From: Mediterranea massiliensis
GTDB taxonomy: Bacteria; Bacteroidota; Bacteroidia; Bacteroidales; Bacteroidaceae
Reading direction: 5' to 3'
Length of the DNA stretch: 64,000 bases
Assembly: GCF_900128475.1 (NCBI RefSeq)
Contig: NZ_LT635835.1
Location: forward strand, 50,517-114,516
Part shown: piece by piece, positions 1-8,901 of the stretch
Layout of the letters: each line of letters starts with the position of its first letter
Position numbering within the stretch: position 1 is the first letter of the stretch
Position numbers and translations under genes: made by a program
Notes under the pieces: model-generated
What the model was told of the DNA's origin: nothing
Databases searched by the model: none
What the model saw: the letters and a program-made list of their open reading frames with translations, nothing else

Positions 1-10
1 CGGAAACGAA

Positions 11-1384
11 TTGACATACGATGACTTTCTGCGGCGCTTGACCATACAGGACGTGCTCATTGACGCGGGCTACCGGCTGAACAGGCGGGACGGCCTGCGT
101 TATCCGTCATACGTCCGGACAGACAGCGACGGCAGGCGTGTGCGCGGTGACAAATTCATCGTCACGGCCAACGGCCAGTGCTGTTTCCAGCCGCCCCAGC
201 AAAAGTTGTACAACATCATCTCCTTCATCAAGGAACATCCGCAGTTCTTTGCTGAATACCGGGCGGGCATATCCGGCGACAGGCTGGTGAACCTCGTTTG
301 CAACCGCCTGCTGAACCAGCCCATCCCCGAGAGGGAGACACGCATCATACAGCCCAGACGGGACATCAGGCCCTTCAATATAGACGACTACGACATCCAC
401 AAGTTTAACCCCCAGGACAAAGAGACACAGAAGAAATTCTACTTTTTCTTCAAACATAGGGGCATAGACCTGTACACCCAATATGCCTTTCATAGAGATT
501 TCTGTCTGGCCACGCGGAAAAGGCCGGACGGGTCGTCCTATACCAACCTTGCATTCCCGCTCCGCCTGCCCAAAGAGCCGGAAAAGGTCGTGGGATTCGA
601 GGAACGGGGCCGGGCAAGGATGGACGGCAGCGGCAGCTACAAAGGCAAGGCCGAAGGAAGCAATTCGAGTGCGGGTCTGTGGATTGGCAGTCCTGCCGGG
701 ACAGCCCTGGGTGATGCCACCCACATTTACTGGTTCGAGAGCGGCTATGATGCCATGTCCTACTACCAGCTATACCAGAAAGAGAACAAGGATTTGAGAA
801 AAGCCGTGTTCGTCTCCACCGGTGGAACTCCTACCGTGGAGCAGATGCGTGGGGTAATCTCCCGTACCCGTTCCGCCCGGCAGCATATCTGTTTCGACAC
901 CGATGCGGCAGGCCGGGAATTTACCGACAATCTCAAGAAAGAGATTCACCGGATAGTCAAGTCTGGCATCGAGTCCACGCCGGAGCGAAAAGCCTATCTC
1001 GAAACCATACCTGCCGGAGGCGGTATTGACGGAGGCAATGCCGACCTGTTGCCTGACACCCTGCGGTCATGTTACGGGAAATACGAAGCCGCATGGGAAG
1101 AGGTCATGTCCATGCGCTCAAGCGGGCTGTGCCATCCGGATGACATAAAGGAACAGGAAAGCCTGATGAACAGACAATACAGGGATTTCCGGAATGGGCT
1201 GCGGGATTTTCTCGGTCTGGACGAAAAGGATGACACCCGGTTCGTGCGGGAAGAGCCGAAAGCTCCCTGCAAGGACTGGAACGACGAGCTGCTGGCAGGC
1301 ATAAGACAGGAAACATCCGCCCGAGAGAACCGTCCCAGAGAAGAAGATACGGAACAGGAACGAAAAACAGGCTTCCACCGATGA
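11..1384 (+). CDS. Toprim-domain conjugation primase-like protein
   Basis: A 457-residue protein of the toprim/DUF3991 type found in Bacteroidales conjugative elements, where it probably primes or processes transferred single-stranded DNA. The toprim signature is visible: the acidic residue in WFESGYDAMS (E243) and the DxD in CFDTDAAGR (D296, D298). The N-terminal part (about residues 10-80, with CCF and SFIKEHP) resembles the DNA-binding region that precedes toprim in this family. The start used here is TTG at position 11; the frame is open to the left edge, so the true start may lie outside the window. The stop overlaps the next gene's ATG by 4 bp, which indicates translational coupling. 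The last 60 residues are charged and look disordered. Confidence 0.75.
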   Translation: MTYDDFLRRLTIQDVLIDAGYRLNRRDGLRYPSYVRTDSDGRRVRGDKFIVTANGQCCFQPPQQKLYNIISFIKEHPQFFAEYRAGISGDRLVNLVCNRLLNQPIPERETRIIQPRRDIRPFNIDDYDIHKFNPQDKETQKKFYFFFKHRGIDLYTQYAFHRDFCLATRKRPDGSSYTNLAFPLRLPKEPEKVVGFEERGRARMDGSGSYKGKAEGSNSSAGLWIGSPAGTALGDATHIYWFESGYDAMSYYQLYQKENKDLRKAVFVSTGGTPTVEQMRGVISRTRSARQHICFDTDAAGREFTDNLKKEIHRIVKSGIESTPERKAYLETIPAGGGIDGGNADLLPDTLRSCYGKYEAAWEEVMSMRSSGLCHPDDIKEQESLMNRQYRDFRNGLRDFLGLDEKDDTRFVREEPKAPCKDWNDELLAGIRQETSARENRPREEDTEQERKTGFHR

Positions 1385-1878
1385 GAACGACACCATCCAT
1401 ATCACAGCCGGAAAGTCTCGTATTGAGACCACACAAGATGCAGTTCGTCATCGACGAGCTGCCGTCCCTTGCCGTGTGCTGTGCCGGTGGCATCTACGGC
1501 GGCATGGAAGGCGTGCCATACCCGGTTGCCGGGGTTGCTGTCTTCTTTTTCCTGTCGCTTGTCCTGCTGTACCGCTTCATCTACCTGTGCAGGATACACT
1601 ACCACATCGGCATCGAGCAGCTTGTCTGTGAACAGGGTGTGTTCGTCCGAAAGGTGGACTATATGGAATTGTACCGTATCGTGGACTTCCAGGAACATCA
1701 GAGCCTGATGCAGCAGCTCTGCGGACTGAAGACGGTGCGCATTTTCTCTACGGACCGGAACACGCCCCGGCTCGACCTTACAGGCATGAGACGGAAGGAC
1801 GACATCGTTCCGCTCATCCGGGGACGGGTGGAATACAACAAACGAAAAAAGGGAATATATGAAATCACGAACCATTAG
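1381..1878 (+). CDS. PH-domain (bPH2/YdbS-like) membrane protein of the transfer operon
   Basis: A 165-residue protein with two hydrophobic segments at about residues 28-48 and 50-68. They are followed by a bacterial pleckstrin-homology-like domain with alternating hydrophobic strands (YHIGIEQLVCEQGVFVRKV and YRIVDFQEHQSLMQQLCG). The arrangement of two membrane spans plus a PH-like domain is the YdbS type. It starts inside the end of the primase gene (ATGA overlap) and its own end overlaps the next signal-peptide gene by 20 bp, so it sits within the transfer operon. A role in the cell envelope during conjugation is inferred from position only. Confidence 0.6.
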   Translation: MRTTPSISQPESLVLRPHKMQFVIDELPSLAVCCAGGIYGGMEGVPYPVAGVAVFFFLSLVLLYRFIYLCRIHYHIGIEQLVCEQGVFVRKVDYMELYRIVDFQEHQSLMQQLCGLKTVRIFSTDRNTPRLDLTGMRRKDDIVPLIRGRVEYNKRKKGIYEITNH

Positions 1879-2554
1879 CATCATCCTTGCCGCCGTGCTC
1901 GCATTCCTGCTGCCGCAGCTTGCGCAGGCGCAGATAGCGGCCTCCAACCCGTTGGAATGGGTGGCTCTTGCCGAAGGGAACGAGCTGATAAACGGCCAGA
2001 TTGACAAACAGATAAAGGGACAAACCCAGACGGCGGTACTGCAGAACAGCATTGCTGCGGAGTTCAACCGGATACATCAATGGGAGAAAGAATACAACAA
2101 CTACCTTAAGACGGCCAGCGGCTTCGCTTCGTCACTGAAAGCCTGCACACACCTGTACAACGACGGCGTGAGGATATTCCTCACCCTCGGCAAACTGGGC
2201 AAGGCCATCAAAAACAACCCGCAGGGCATCATCGCCAGCATGAGCATGAACAACCTCTATATCGAGACGGCCACGGAACTGGTCTCCGTGTTCACGCTGC
2301 TGAACGATGCCGTGGCGAAAGGAGGCACGGAAAACATGCTGACAGGCGCAGAACGCAGCAAGACCTTGTGGGCATTGAACGACAAACTGTCGGCTTTCAG
2401 CCGGAAACTGCACCTGCTCTACCTGAGCATACGGTACTATACGCTGAACGACGTATGGAACAATGTGACAGCCGGGATGTTGGACCGTGATAATGGAGAG
2501 GTGGCACGGCTGGCCATGACCCGATGGCGCAGGGCAGCCGCACTCGCACATTAA
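1859..2554 (+). CDS. Secreted conjugation-associated protein, paralogue 1
   Basis: A 231-residue protein beginning with a signal peptide (MKSRTISIILAAVLAFLLPQ, cleavage probably after AQA). The mature part is helical, with a pattern shared with the next gene: a central region containing EFN and NNYL, and a C-terminal region ending ..YYTLNDVWNNVTAG followed by a basic RWRR tail. The protein is probably periplasmic. I do not recognise a named family. Overlap with the upstream gene and 13 bp to the downstream gene place it in the transfer operon. Confidence 0.6.
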   Translation: MKSRTISIILAAVLAFLLPQLAQAQIAASNPLEWVALAEGNELINGQIDKQIKGQTQTAVLQNSIAAEFNRIHQWEKEYNNYLKTASGFASSLKACTHLYNDGVRIFLTLGKLGKAIKNNPQGIIASMSMNNLYIETATELVSVFTLLNDAVAKGGTENMLTGAERSKTLWALNDKLSAFSRKLHLLYLSIRYYTLNDVWNNVTAGMLDRDNGEVARLAMTRWRRAAALAH

Positions 2555-2567
2555 AAAGGATGAAAAG

Positions 2568-3257
2568 ATGAAGAAGCTGACGATGACATTGACCTGTATT
2601 CTACTGCTGTGTGCCGCTTCTCCGAAAGTCCGGGCACAGAACGACCCGGTACTGGCAGGCATGATCCTGCTCTATACCGACAAGGCGCAGAAAGAACTGA
2701 AAAGCCAGGAAAAGGTGATGCTACTGCAGACTACCGGTCACATTTGGACAAAGGAGGAGATAGAGGGTACCACCGACTTGCAGCGGGAGTTCAACAATTA
2801 TCTGGACTCGTTCCGCTCGATTGTCTGCTATGCTGCCCAGACCTACGGCTTCTACCATGAGATAAGCCGGCTGACGGACAATTTAGGCGACTTCTCGCAG
2901 CAGCTTGCGAGACATCCGTCCAACGCCCTTGCCGTCGCCCTCTCGTCACGCCGGAACAAAATATACCGGGAACTGATACTCGGCAGCGTGGAAATCGTGA
3001 ACGACATCCGTACCGCCTGCCTGTCGGACAACAAGATGACGGAGAAAGAACGGATGGAAGTTGTGTTCGGCATCCGTCCGAAACTCAAATTGATGAACAA
3101 GAAACTGCAACGCCTGACCATAGCGGTGAAATACACCACGATGGGCGACATCTGGATAGAGATTGACGGCGGTTCGCTTCCCGTTGCGGACAAGCGCGAC
3201 ATCGTGGAAGCCGCCCGACGCAGATGGAAGCAGAACGGAAGGAAAGTAAGACCTTAA
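2568..3257 (+). CDS. Secreted conjugation-associated protein, paralogue 2
   Basis: A 229-residue protein with a clear signal peptide (cleavage probably after VRA). It appears to be a diverged tandem duplicate of the preceding gene: both have REFNNYL/AEFNRI-type segments near residue 70, a long helical middle, and a C-terminal TMGDIW/TLNDVW motif followed by a basic RRRW/RWRR end. No catalytic motif is visible. The two are likely partner envelope components of the conjugation apparatus, an inference from pairing and location. Confidence 0.6.
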   Translation: MKKLTMTLTCILLLCAASPKVRAQNDPVLAGMILLYTDKAQKELKSQEKVMLLQTTGHIWTKEEIEGTTDLQREFNNYLDSFRSIVCYAAQTYGFYHEISRLTDNLGDFSQQLARHPSNALAVALSSRRNKIYRELILGSVEIVNDIRTACLSDNKMTEKERMEVVFGIRPKLKLMNKKLQRLTIAVKYTTMGDIWIEIDGGSLPVADKRDIVEAARRRWKQNGRKVRP

Positions 3258-3272
3258 ATATATAGAACAGAT

Positions 3273-3941
3273 ATGGGATTCTGGGACGCATTATTGAAAG
3301 CAGGCGGCAAGGCCGCCAAGAACATGGGCAAGGCCGCCGCAGCCACAGGGAGGAGTGCGGGACAAGCCGTGTTGCATCCCTCGCAGACCCTGCGCGGAGC
3401 GGGTCAGGCGATGAAGACCGCCGCCATAGGCAGTGCGGCCGGTTATGTGGCGTGGGAAAAGCTGACCACGGACAAAAGCGTGGCGAGGATTGTGGGCGAT
3501 ACCGTCATCGGCGAATCGGCCACGAATGCCCTTGCCGGTACGACGGAGGATATACAAGAACTGAAAGGAAAGGCCGGAGAAGCAGCCGAGGCGGTGGGCG
3601 GTGCGGCGGCAAGCATCAGCTCCAGCCTGAATGGAGTGTCGAACTTCATAGGCCAGGCCACCGGAGGCGGACTTGGGAACATGATCGGCGGTTTTTTCAG
3701 CAACCTCGGACGCGGTAACGTGTCCGGGCTGAGCATAGCGGGACTTATCGCCGCCGCATTCCTGGTCTTCGGGCGCACCGGCTGGCTCGGCAAGATAGCC
3801 GGGCTGTTTCTGGGCATGATGCTCATCGGCAACAATGCCGGGCTTGTCCGCACGGAAGTTCCGGAGAGCGCACAGAGAAATTCCGCACAGGGCCTTTCCA
3901 CAGAAGAGGGACAGGCGCAAGGCGGAGGCATGAGAAGATAG
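3273..3941 (+). CDS. Glycine/alanine-rich membrane protein of the transfer operon
   Basis: A 222-residue protein very rich in Gly and Ala, with glycine-zipper-like stretches at about residues 10-60 (GGKAAKNMGKAAAATG) and 100-140. A strong hydrophobic pair of segments lies at about residues 155-190 (LSIAGLIAAAFLVFG and IAGLFLGMMLIGNN). It is probably an inner-membrane protein. No family is recognised. It lies between secreted paralogue 2 and the M23-like gene, in the same orientation with short gaps of 15 and 20 bp. Confidence 0.55.
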   Translation: MGFWDALLKAGGKAAKNMGKAAAATGRSAGQAVLHPSQTLRGAGQAMKTAAIGSAAGYVAWEKLTTDKSVARIVGDTVIGESATNALAGTTEDIQELKGKAGEAAEAVGGAAASISSSLNGVSNFIGQATGGGLGNMIGGFFSNLGRGNVSGLSIAGLIAAAFLVFGRTGWLGKIAGLFLGMMLIGNNAGLVRTEVPESAQRNSAQGLSTEEGQAQGGGMRR

Positions 3942-3961
3942 GACATCAAACAAATAAGAAA

Positions 3962-5097
3962 ATGAAATATACCGAAGAAATGATACTGCATTCCGACAGC
4001 GGCTACTGCATGCCGTTCGCAGAACCTGACGGCAGGGATGTGAGCCTGTCGCTCGGCTACGGCGAGCAGAACCATCCGGAGAGCGGCGAGAAGTTTTTCC
4101 ACCACGGCATCGACTTCGACGTGCGGCGTTACCTGCTGTCCGCCGTGGCCAGCGGTGTCGTGTCGGGTGTAGGCAACGACCCCACACACGGCATCTGCCA
4201 GACCATCCGCTACGGACAATATGAAGTGACATACGGACACCTGTCCAATGTGTTCGCCCAATTCGGCAGGCAAGTGAAAGCCGGGCAGACGGTAGCGATG
4301 AGCGGCGACCTGTTGCATGTCGGGGTCAAGTTCAAAGGCGAGGAAATGGATCCGCTGGAGTTCCTCGCCATGCTGTACGGCAACATCAAGGCCATGCAGG
4401 AAGCGGGCGGCGACAGTGCTGACGGCTTCTACGATGGCGCACCGGAAACCGACTATGAACGGGACAGGGAGGAAATAGAACGGCTGATGTTCCGTTTCCT
4501 GCCGCTCTACATGGATGACCTTCGGCTGGGAAGATACACGGTGCCGGAACATACGGAGCAATCGCTTCGCAACATCTTCACGACCGGTGCGATGAAAGCA
4601 TATTTTTATGAGCGGATGCCGAGCATGGCAAACCCGCTCGGTCTGGGACAGAAAGCGTTGCCTCTGGTGTGCAAGGTACAGAACCTGCTGATAGCGGACT
4701 TCCTGAACTACCTCGCCCTGCGGCATGAGGTGTACCTTTCGACAATGGGCGGCGGGAACTTAAAAAAAAACTTCGTGCCGAAGCAGTAGCCTCCAGCGGC
4801 ATCATCGACCCGCTGGCGGAACTGGACATCGACATCCAGAGTTTCGACATACCGAGGGCGGTCACCGTCTATCCCGACCGTGCCGGCATCCGGTGGTGGA
4901 CCAAAGCCTGGTTCAACAACCGGGAGGAAGGCGAGGCATCGGTGGAAATCGAGCGGACACAGGCCGTGGACTTCATCCACGACCGCATCGGAAAGGACGC
5001 ATGGCTCGAAGCGTTCTTCCCCAAGCAGATGGAGGTGTACCGCAACGCCATCGAACAGACAAAGGAACAGTTACTGAAACAGGTGAACTTGATATGA
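3962..5097 (+). CDS. M23-like peptidase protein split by a -1 shift at an A9 run
   Basis: The first frame (3962-4789, 275 aa) has an M23 metallopeptidase-like core: HHGID (H47, D51), YGHLS (H93) and LLHVGV (H119), with the first His of the usual HxH replaced by Leu. It stops at 4787-4789, but the sequence stays coding in the -1 frame to a TGA at 5095-5097 (LRAEAVASSG... to ..LLKQVNLI). The frames join at A9 (4762-4770) inside a TTA AAA AAA AAC context, where A AAA AAC fits a -1 slippery heptamer. Read through, the product is about 378 aa. The alternatives are a lost A (mutation or sequencing error) or programmed frameshifting. The next gene starts 12 bp after the distal stop, which fits a full-length product. 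Confidence 0.65.
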
Positions 5098-5109
5098 TAT
5101 GACAACATA

Positions 5110-6906
5110 ATGGAAGGAATAAAACATAGCAGACAGTTTGCGGAGACGGAATCCCTTATGGACAACTATTTCGTCTGCCACATAGTTCCCGTCATGAAAC
5201 AGACGCAGGCGTACCTGAACGAGAAACAGGGCGAGGAGATGAAGGAATACTCCACCTCCATCGGCGGCATACTCAGCATGATGGCGACGGCGGGTCAGCC
5301 GCTCGGCGACCCTTACCAGACCCTCAAGGTCACGGGAGAATGGAACTCGAAAACCACCGAGGACTACATCGCGATGTGCCGGGAGAAAATCGTCTCGTCC
5401 GACGAGATGCAGCATGACCTTGCCTGTATCGCCGGACAATGGCGTCATGCCGTCGTGCAGGAAATCGGCAGGGAGCGGTACGACGAACTGTCGAAGGAAC
5501 TGGGCTGTGACCTTGCCTATGCCTATGTGGACTACCGCGTGGAGCAGATGATGATAGACAAGCTGGTCAAGGAACGGATGCCCAAATCGTCCGCAGAATA
5601 CATCATCCGCAAGGCGGCGGAGTCGAGCCTGCTGGGACTGCCGCAGGTGTTGGGTCGATCGCCGCTTGCCGAAGAGATAGAAGCCCGAGGAGAGGCAGCC
5701 TACCGTCCGGGCAAGGTAGAGAAAGGTGCAGCCTGGGCATTGGGGGTTTCTGTGGACACTCTCATGCTGGGCGGCGCTGGGTCGTGGACGACATTCGCCA
5801 AGTTCATTGGAGCGGATGCCGCCGTTTCCGCCGTTGCCGGACATCTCGATAAGGACAAGCCGGAAGGCCCTACGGTGGAAACGTGCATCAGCAAGGGCGT
5901 GTTCGGCATTGACGGCAATGTTTTCACCACGTTCCGGAAGGAAGCCGCAGCCATTTCTCCCCAAGAAAACGTCACCCTTGCCGCTGCAAACAATGTGCTG
6001 CGCAAGAAAATACCTGTATGCGAATTTGACTTCACGAAATGGATGCAAGTGGGAAACACACAGTGGTGGCCCGATTTCGGGGCAACAGAACATGACCGGA
6101 AGGAAAAATACAAGGATGTTCCGTTGATTGTAGCTCCCGGCCAGGAAGAAGCCTACCTGCGGGATCTGGAAAGGCAGAAAGCGGAGGACAAGAACGGGCA
6201 GGCTGTAGTGCAAGAGGAGCAGAGGGAAGAAAACAGGACAGAATCACAAACCCAAATTCACGGCGACGAAGAAACTGCGACTGTCGGGCAGGAGAATCCA
6301 TCTGCATCAGCCATCCAAAGCAACGAAAACGGCTGGAACGGGCTGTTACGGTCAGTGGGACTGGACGGGCTGGGTGAAATCACCGGCAACCTCGGTTACA
6401 TCATGGCCATGCTTCCGGACATCCTGTTGGGAGCATTCACGGGAAAGACACAATCCTTGCGACTGAAAGACAACCTGCTGCCGATGGCAAGCATCGTGGC
6501 GGGCCTGTTTGTCCGTAATCCGCTGTTGAAGATGCTCCTTATCGGCCTGGGCGGGGCAAACCTGCTGAACAAAGCCGGACATGAGGCATTGGAACGCAAG
6601 CAGTCGGAAGGGCTGACCGCCGGAAACAGGGAAACCGAATACAAGCGTTATCCTGACGAGCCGCTCAATCCCCGCATCGTCAATCCGGTGCTACAAGGCT
6701 GTACGCTGGTGGCCACGATAGACCATGTGCCGTGCACCGTCCAGCTCAGTCCGGTGGTGGCCGATGCCTACAGGAAAGGTGCCCTGCCGCTGAACACGCT
6801 GGCCAACGCCGTGCTTGCCCAAAGTGACCGGATGAATCAGATGGCTTCCCAGAATTACGACAACAACCGTCCTGAAACCATCGTTCGGACGCGGGGCATC
6901 CAATAA
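5110..6906 (+). CDS. Large transfer-operon protein of unknown function
   Basis: A 598-residue protein. The N-terminal half (1-330) is mixed and soluble-looking. A charged, Gln/Glu-rich linker follows at about 355-400, then a hydrophobic segment at about 420-485 (NLGYIMAMLPDILLG and IVAGLFVRNPLLKMLLIGLGG), and a C-terminal soluble domain. The linker suggests a cytosolic or periplasmic N-terminal domain tethered to a membrane anchor. I recognise no enzymatic motif. It follows the M23-like gene and precedes the ArdC-like gene in one forward operon, so a role in DNA transfer is inferred. Confidence 0.5.
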   Translation: MEGIKHSRQFAETESLMDNYFVCHIVPVMKQTQAYLNEKQGEEMKEYSTSIGGILSMMATAGQPLGDPYQTLKVTGEWNSKTTEDYIAMCREKIVSSDEMQHDLACIAGQWRHAVVQEIGRERYDELSKELGCDLAYAYVDYRVEQMMIDKLVKERMPKSSAEYIIRKAAESSLLGLPQVLGRSPLAEEIEARGEAAYRPGKVEKGAAWALGVSVDTLMLGGAGSWTTFAKFIGADAAVSAVAGHLDKDKPEGPTVETCISKGVFGIDGNVFTTFRKEAAAISPQENVTLAAANNVLRKKIPVCEFDFTKWMQVGNTQWWPDFGATEHDRKEKYKDVPLIVAPGQEEAYLRDLERQKAEDKNGQAVVQEEQREENRTESQTQIHGDEETATVGQENPSASAIQSNENGWNGLLRSVGLDGLGEITGNLGYIMAMLPDILLGAFTGKTQSLRLKDNLLPMASIVAGLFVRNPLLKMLLIGLGGANLLNKAGHEALERKQSEGLTAGNRETEYKRYPDEPLNPRIVNPVLQGCTLVATIDHVPCTVQLSPVVADAYRKGALPLNTLANAVLAQSDRMNQMASQNYDNNRPETIVRTRGIQ

Positions 6907-6932
6907 CCGACCATTAAAACAGCATACGGAGT

Positions 6933-8888
6933 ATGAAAGAAAAATCACCCATAGAGAAAAATGCAGAGAGGAAGCAGATAGACTTGCTTTCCGAAGCCTT
7001 GAACGGAGCCTCGAACGCAAACGGGTATTGGCTGAACGCATCCGGCAAAGGCTATCCCAAGTTCCATCCGCGCGGCGTGTCCGTCAGTCCGTTCAATGCC
7101 CTTTTCATGGCTTTGCACTCGGACAAGAACGGCTGCGGGTCAAATCTTTTCATTCACTATAATGAAGCCAAAGCGATGGGTATGTCCGTCCGGGAGCATG
7201 AGCGGGGCGTGCCTTTCCTTTTCTACAACTGGAACAGATATGTCAACCGGAACAATCCGGAAGAGATCATCAGCCGCACAGCCTATCTCGGACTGGACGA
7301 ACAGGACAGGAAACATTACAAAGGCGTGCATAACCGGGAAGTGCGCACCCTCTTCAACATAGACCAGACCACCCTGCAGGATGTGGACAGACCATCCTAT
7401 GAAGCCGCACTGAGGCAATACGGCGGTGTGGCGGAAAGGGGCTATACGGAAGCGGACAACCGGAAGCTGCATATCCGCTTCAATGATTTTCTGCTGAAGA
7501 TGAAAGACAGCCTTGTCCCCGTCCGTTACGACGGCAGCGGAATGCCCCATTACGAAACGGACAAGGATGCCGTCTATATGCCCCGGCAGCGGAATTTCGA
7601 CCACTATCACGATTATATACAGGAAACCCTTCGGCAGATTGTCAGCGCCACCGGTCACCAGCAGCGTCTGGCACGTGAAGGCATGGTGATGAAAAACGGC
7701 ATGGCACCCTCGGAGGACGCATTGAAACAGGAACGGCTGATTGTGGAAGTGGCTTCCGGCATCAAGATGCTGGAACTCGGCCTGCCGGCAAGACTGTCGG
7801 AAGAGAGTCTGAAGACGGTGGAATACTGGAACAGGGAACTTCAGGAGAATCCGCTCATGATGGCCGCCATCGAAAGCGACGTGAATAACGCCCTTGAAGT
7901 GATACGCAAGGCGGAACGCGGCGAGAAGATTGAATACGCCACCATCCGCAACCGGAAACAGACATCAGACATGAGGGCGGAACTTCCGAAACACCATGCC
8001 ATAGCGGACGAAATAGCCCGACATCCGGACAAGGACAAGAAAACCATCATTGTGGTCAGGGACAACGCCGCGAAAACGGCGGATGTGGTTCTGCCGGCCG
8101 GTGCTTCGACGGAAGTGGACAACGAGGTGCCGGGAATGAACAAGAGCCGCATCGAAAGAGCCTTGCGTAAAGAGGGCTTCGAGCAGATACGGTTTTTCAA
8201 TCCGGACGGGGCATTGGGATTCAGGCCCGACGACAGCTATTTCTCCGGCAAGGAGGTATCTCTGGCCCGGCTGAAAAACTGGGAGATACAGGAACTGTCC
8301 ACGTTGGATGTAGCTCCTGCGGTGAAGCAGGCCTGCGAGGTAAGTTTCGACCGGGTGCAGATGATACAGGACGACAAGAACCGCTGGGCACTCTACATCA
8401 AGCCGGAGAACGAGAACGGTTACAGCGTCTATCCGGACAAGGAGGACGTGAACCGTTTTTTCTCCACCCTCAAACAGGCGATGAACAACATTGACAAAGT
8501 GCGCATGGAACTGGCACACAAGTATTACGCCCTTGCGGAAACAAAACCCGACCTGAAGGTTGACCTGTTCAGTTGCGGGGAGAAGGATATAGACATGAGC
8601 CGGATCCAGCGCGTCAGTGTGTTCAAGACGAAGCAGGACGGCATCCTGTGCGCGGCGACCATCGACGGGCGAAGGCCGGAACCGAGAAGCGTCACGCAAC
8701 AGCAATGGCAGCGGATGTGGCTTGCCGAGGACAGGGACGATTACAAGCTGAACCTGGCAGCCGCTCTCTTTGCCGATGTGCTGCGCAAAGGACAGGCACG
8801 GGACAATTCCGTGGAAACAGCGGCATCAGCCGAAAGGCAGCCGGAACAGAGTGAACAGGAAGAACAGAAAACAGGAATGAAACGATGA
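6933..8888 (+). CDS. ArdC-N-like DNA-binding protein of the transfer operon
   Basis: A 651-residue protein. Residues about 30-150 (YWLNASGKGYPKFHPRGVS, NALFMALHSD, REHERGVPFLFYNWNRY) resemble the single-stranded DNA-binding N-terminal domain of ArdC-type antirestriction proteins. The zincin HExxH motif of complete ArdC proteins is absent, unlike the gene at 11287. The central part has charged helices and a conserved-looking LSTLDVAPAV segment. The C-terminus is Gln/Glu-rich. It may bind incoming single-stranded DNA. This identification is moderate: the domain is inferred by eye. Confidence 0.5.
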   Translation: MKEKSPIEKNAERKQIDLLSEALNGASNANGYWLNASGKGYPKFHPRGVSVSPFNALFMALHSDKNGCGSNLFIHYNEAKAMGMSVREHERGVPFLFYNWNRYVNRNNPEEIISRTAYLGLDEQDRKHYKGVHNREVRTLFNIDQTTLQDVDRPSYEAALRQYGGVAERGYTEADNRKLHIRFNDFLLKMKDSLVPVRYDGSGMPHYETDKDAVYMPRQRNFDHYHDYIQETLRQIVSATGHQQRLAREGMVMKNGMAPSEDALKQERLIVEVASGIKMLELGLPARLSEESLKTVEYWNRELQENPLMMAAIESDVNNALEVIRKAERGEKIEYATIRNRKQTSDMRAELPKHHAIADEIARHPDKDKKTIIVVRDNAAKTADVVLPAGASTEVDNEVPGMNKSRIERALRKEGFEQIRFFNPDGALGFRPDDSYFSGKEVSLARLKNWEIQELSTLDVAPAVKQACEVSFDRVQMIQDDKNRWALYIKPENENGYSVYPDKEDVNRFFSTLKQAMNNIDKVRMELAHKYYALAETKPDLKVDLFSCGEKDIDMSRIQRVSVFKTKQDGILCAATIDGRRPEPRSVTQQQWQRMWLAEDRDDYKLNLAAALFADVLRKGQARDNSVETAASAERQPEQSEQEEQKTGMKR

Positions 8889-8901
8889 AGATTTATAAGA
8901 A

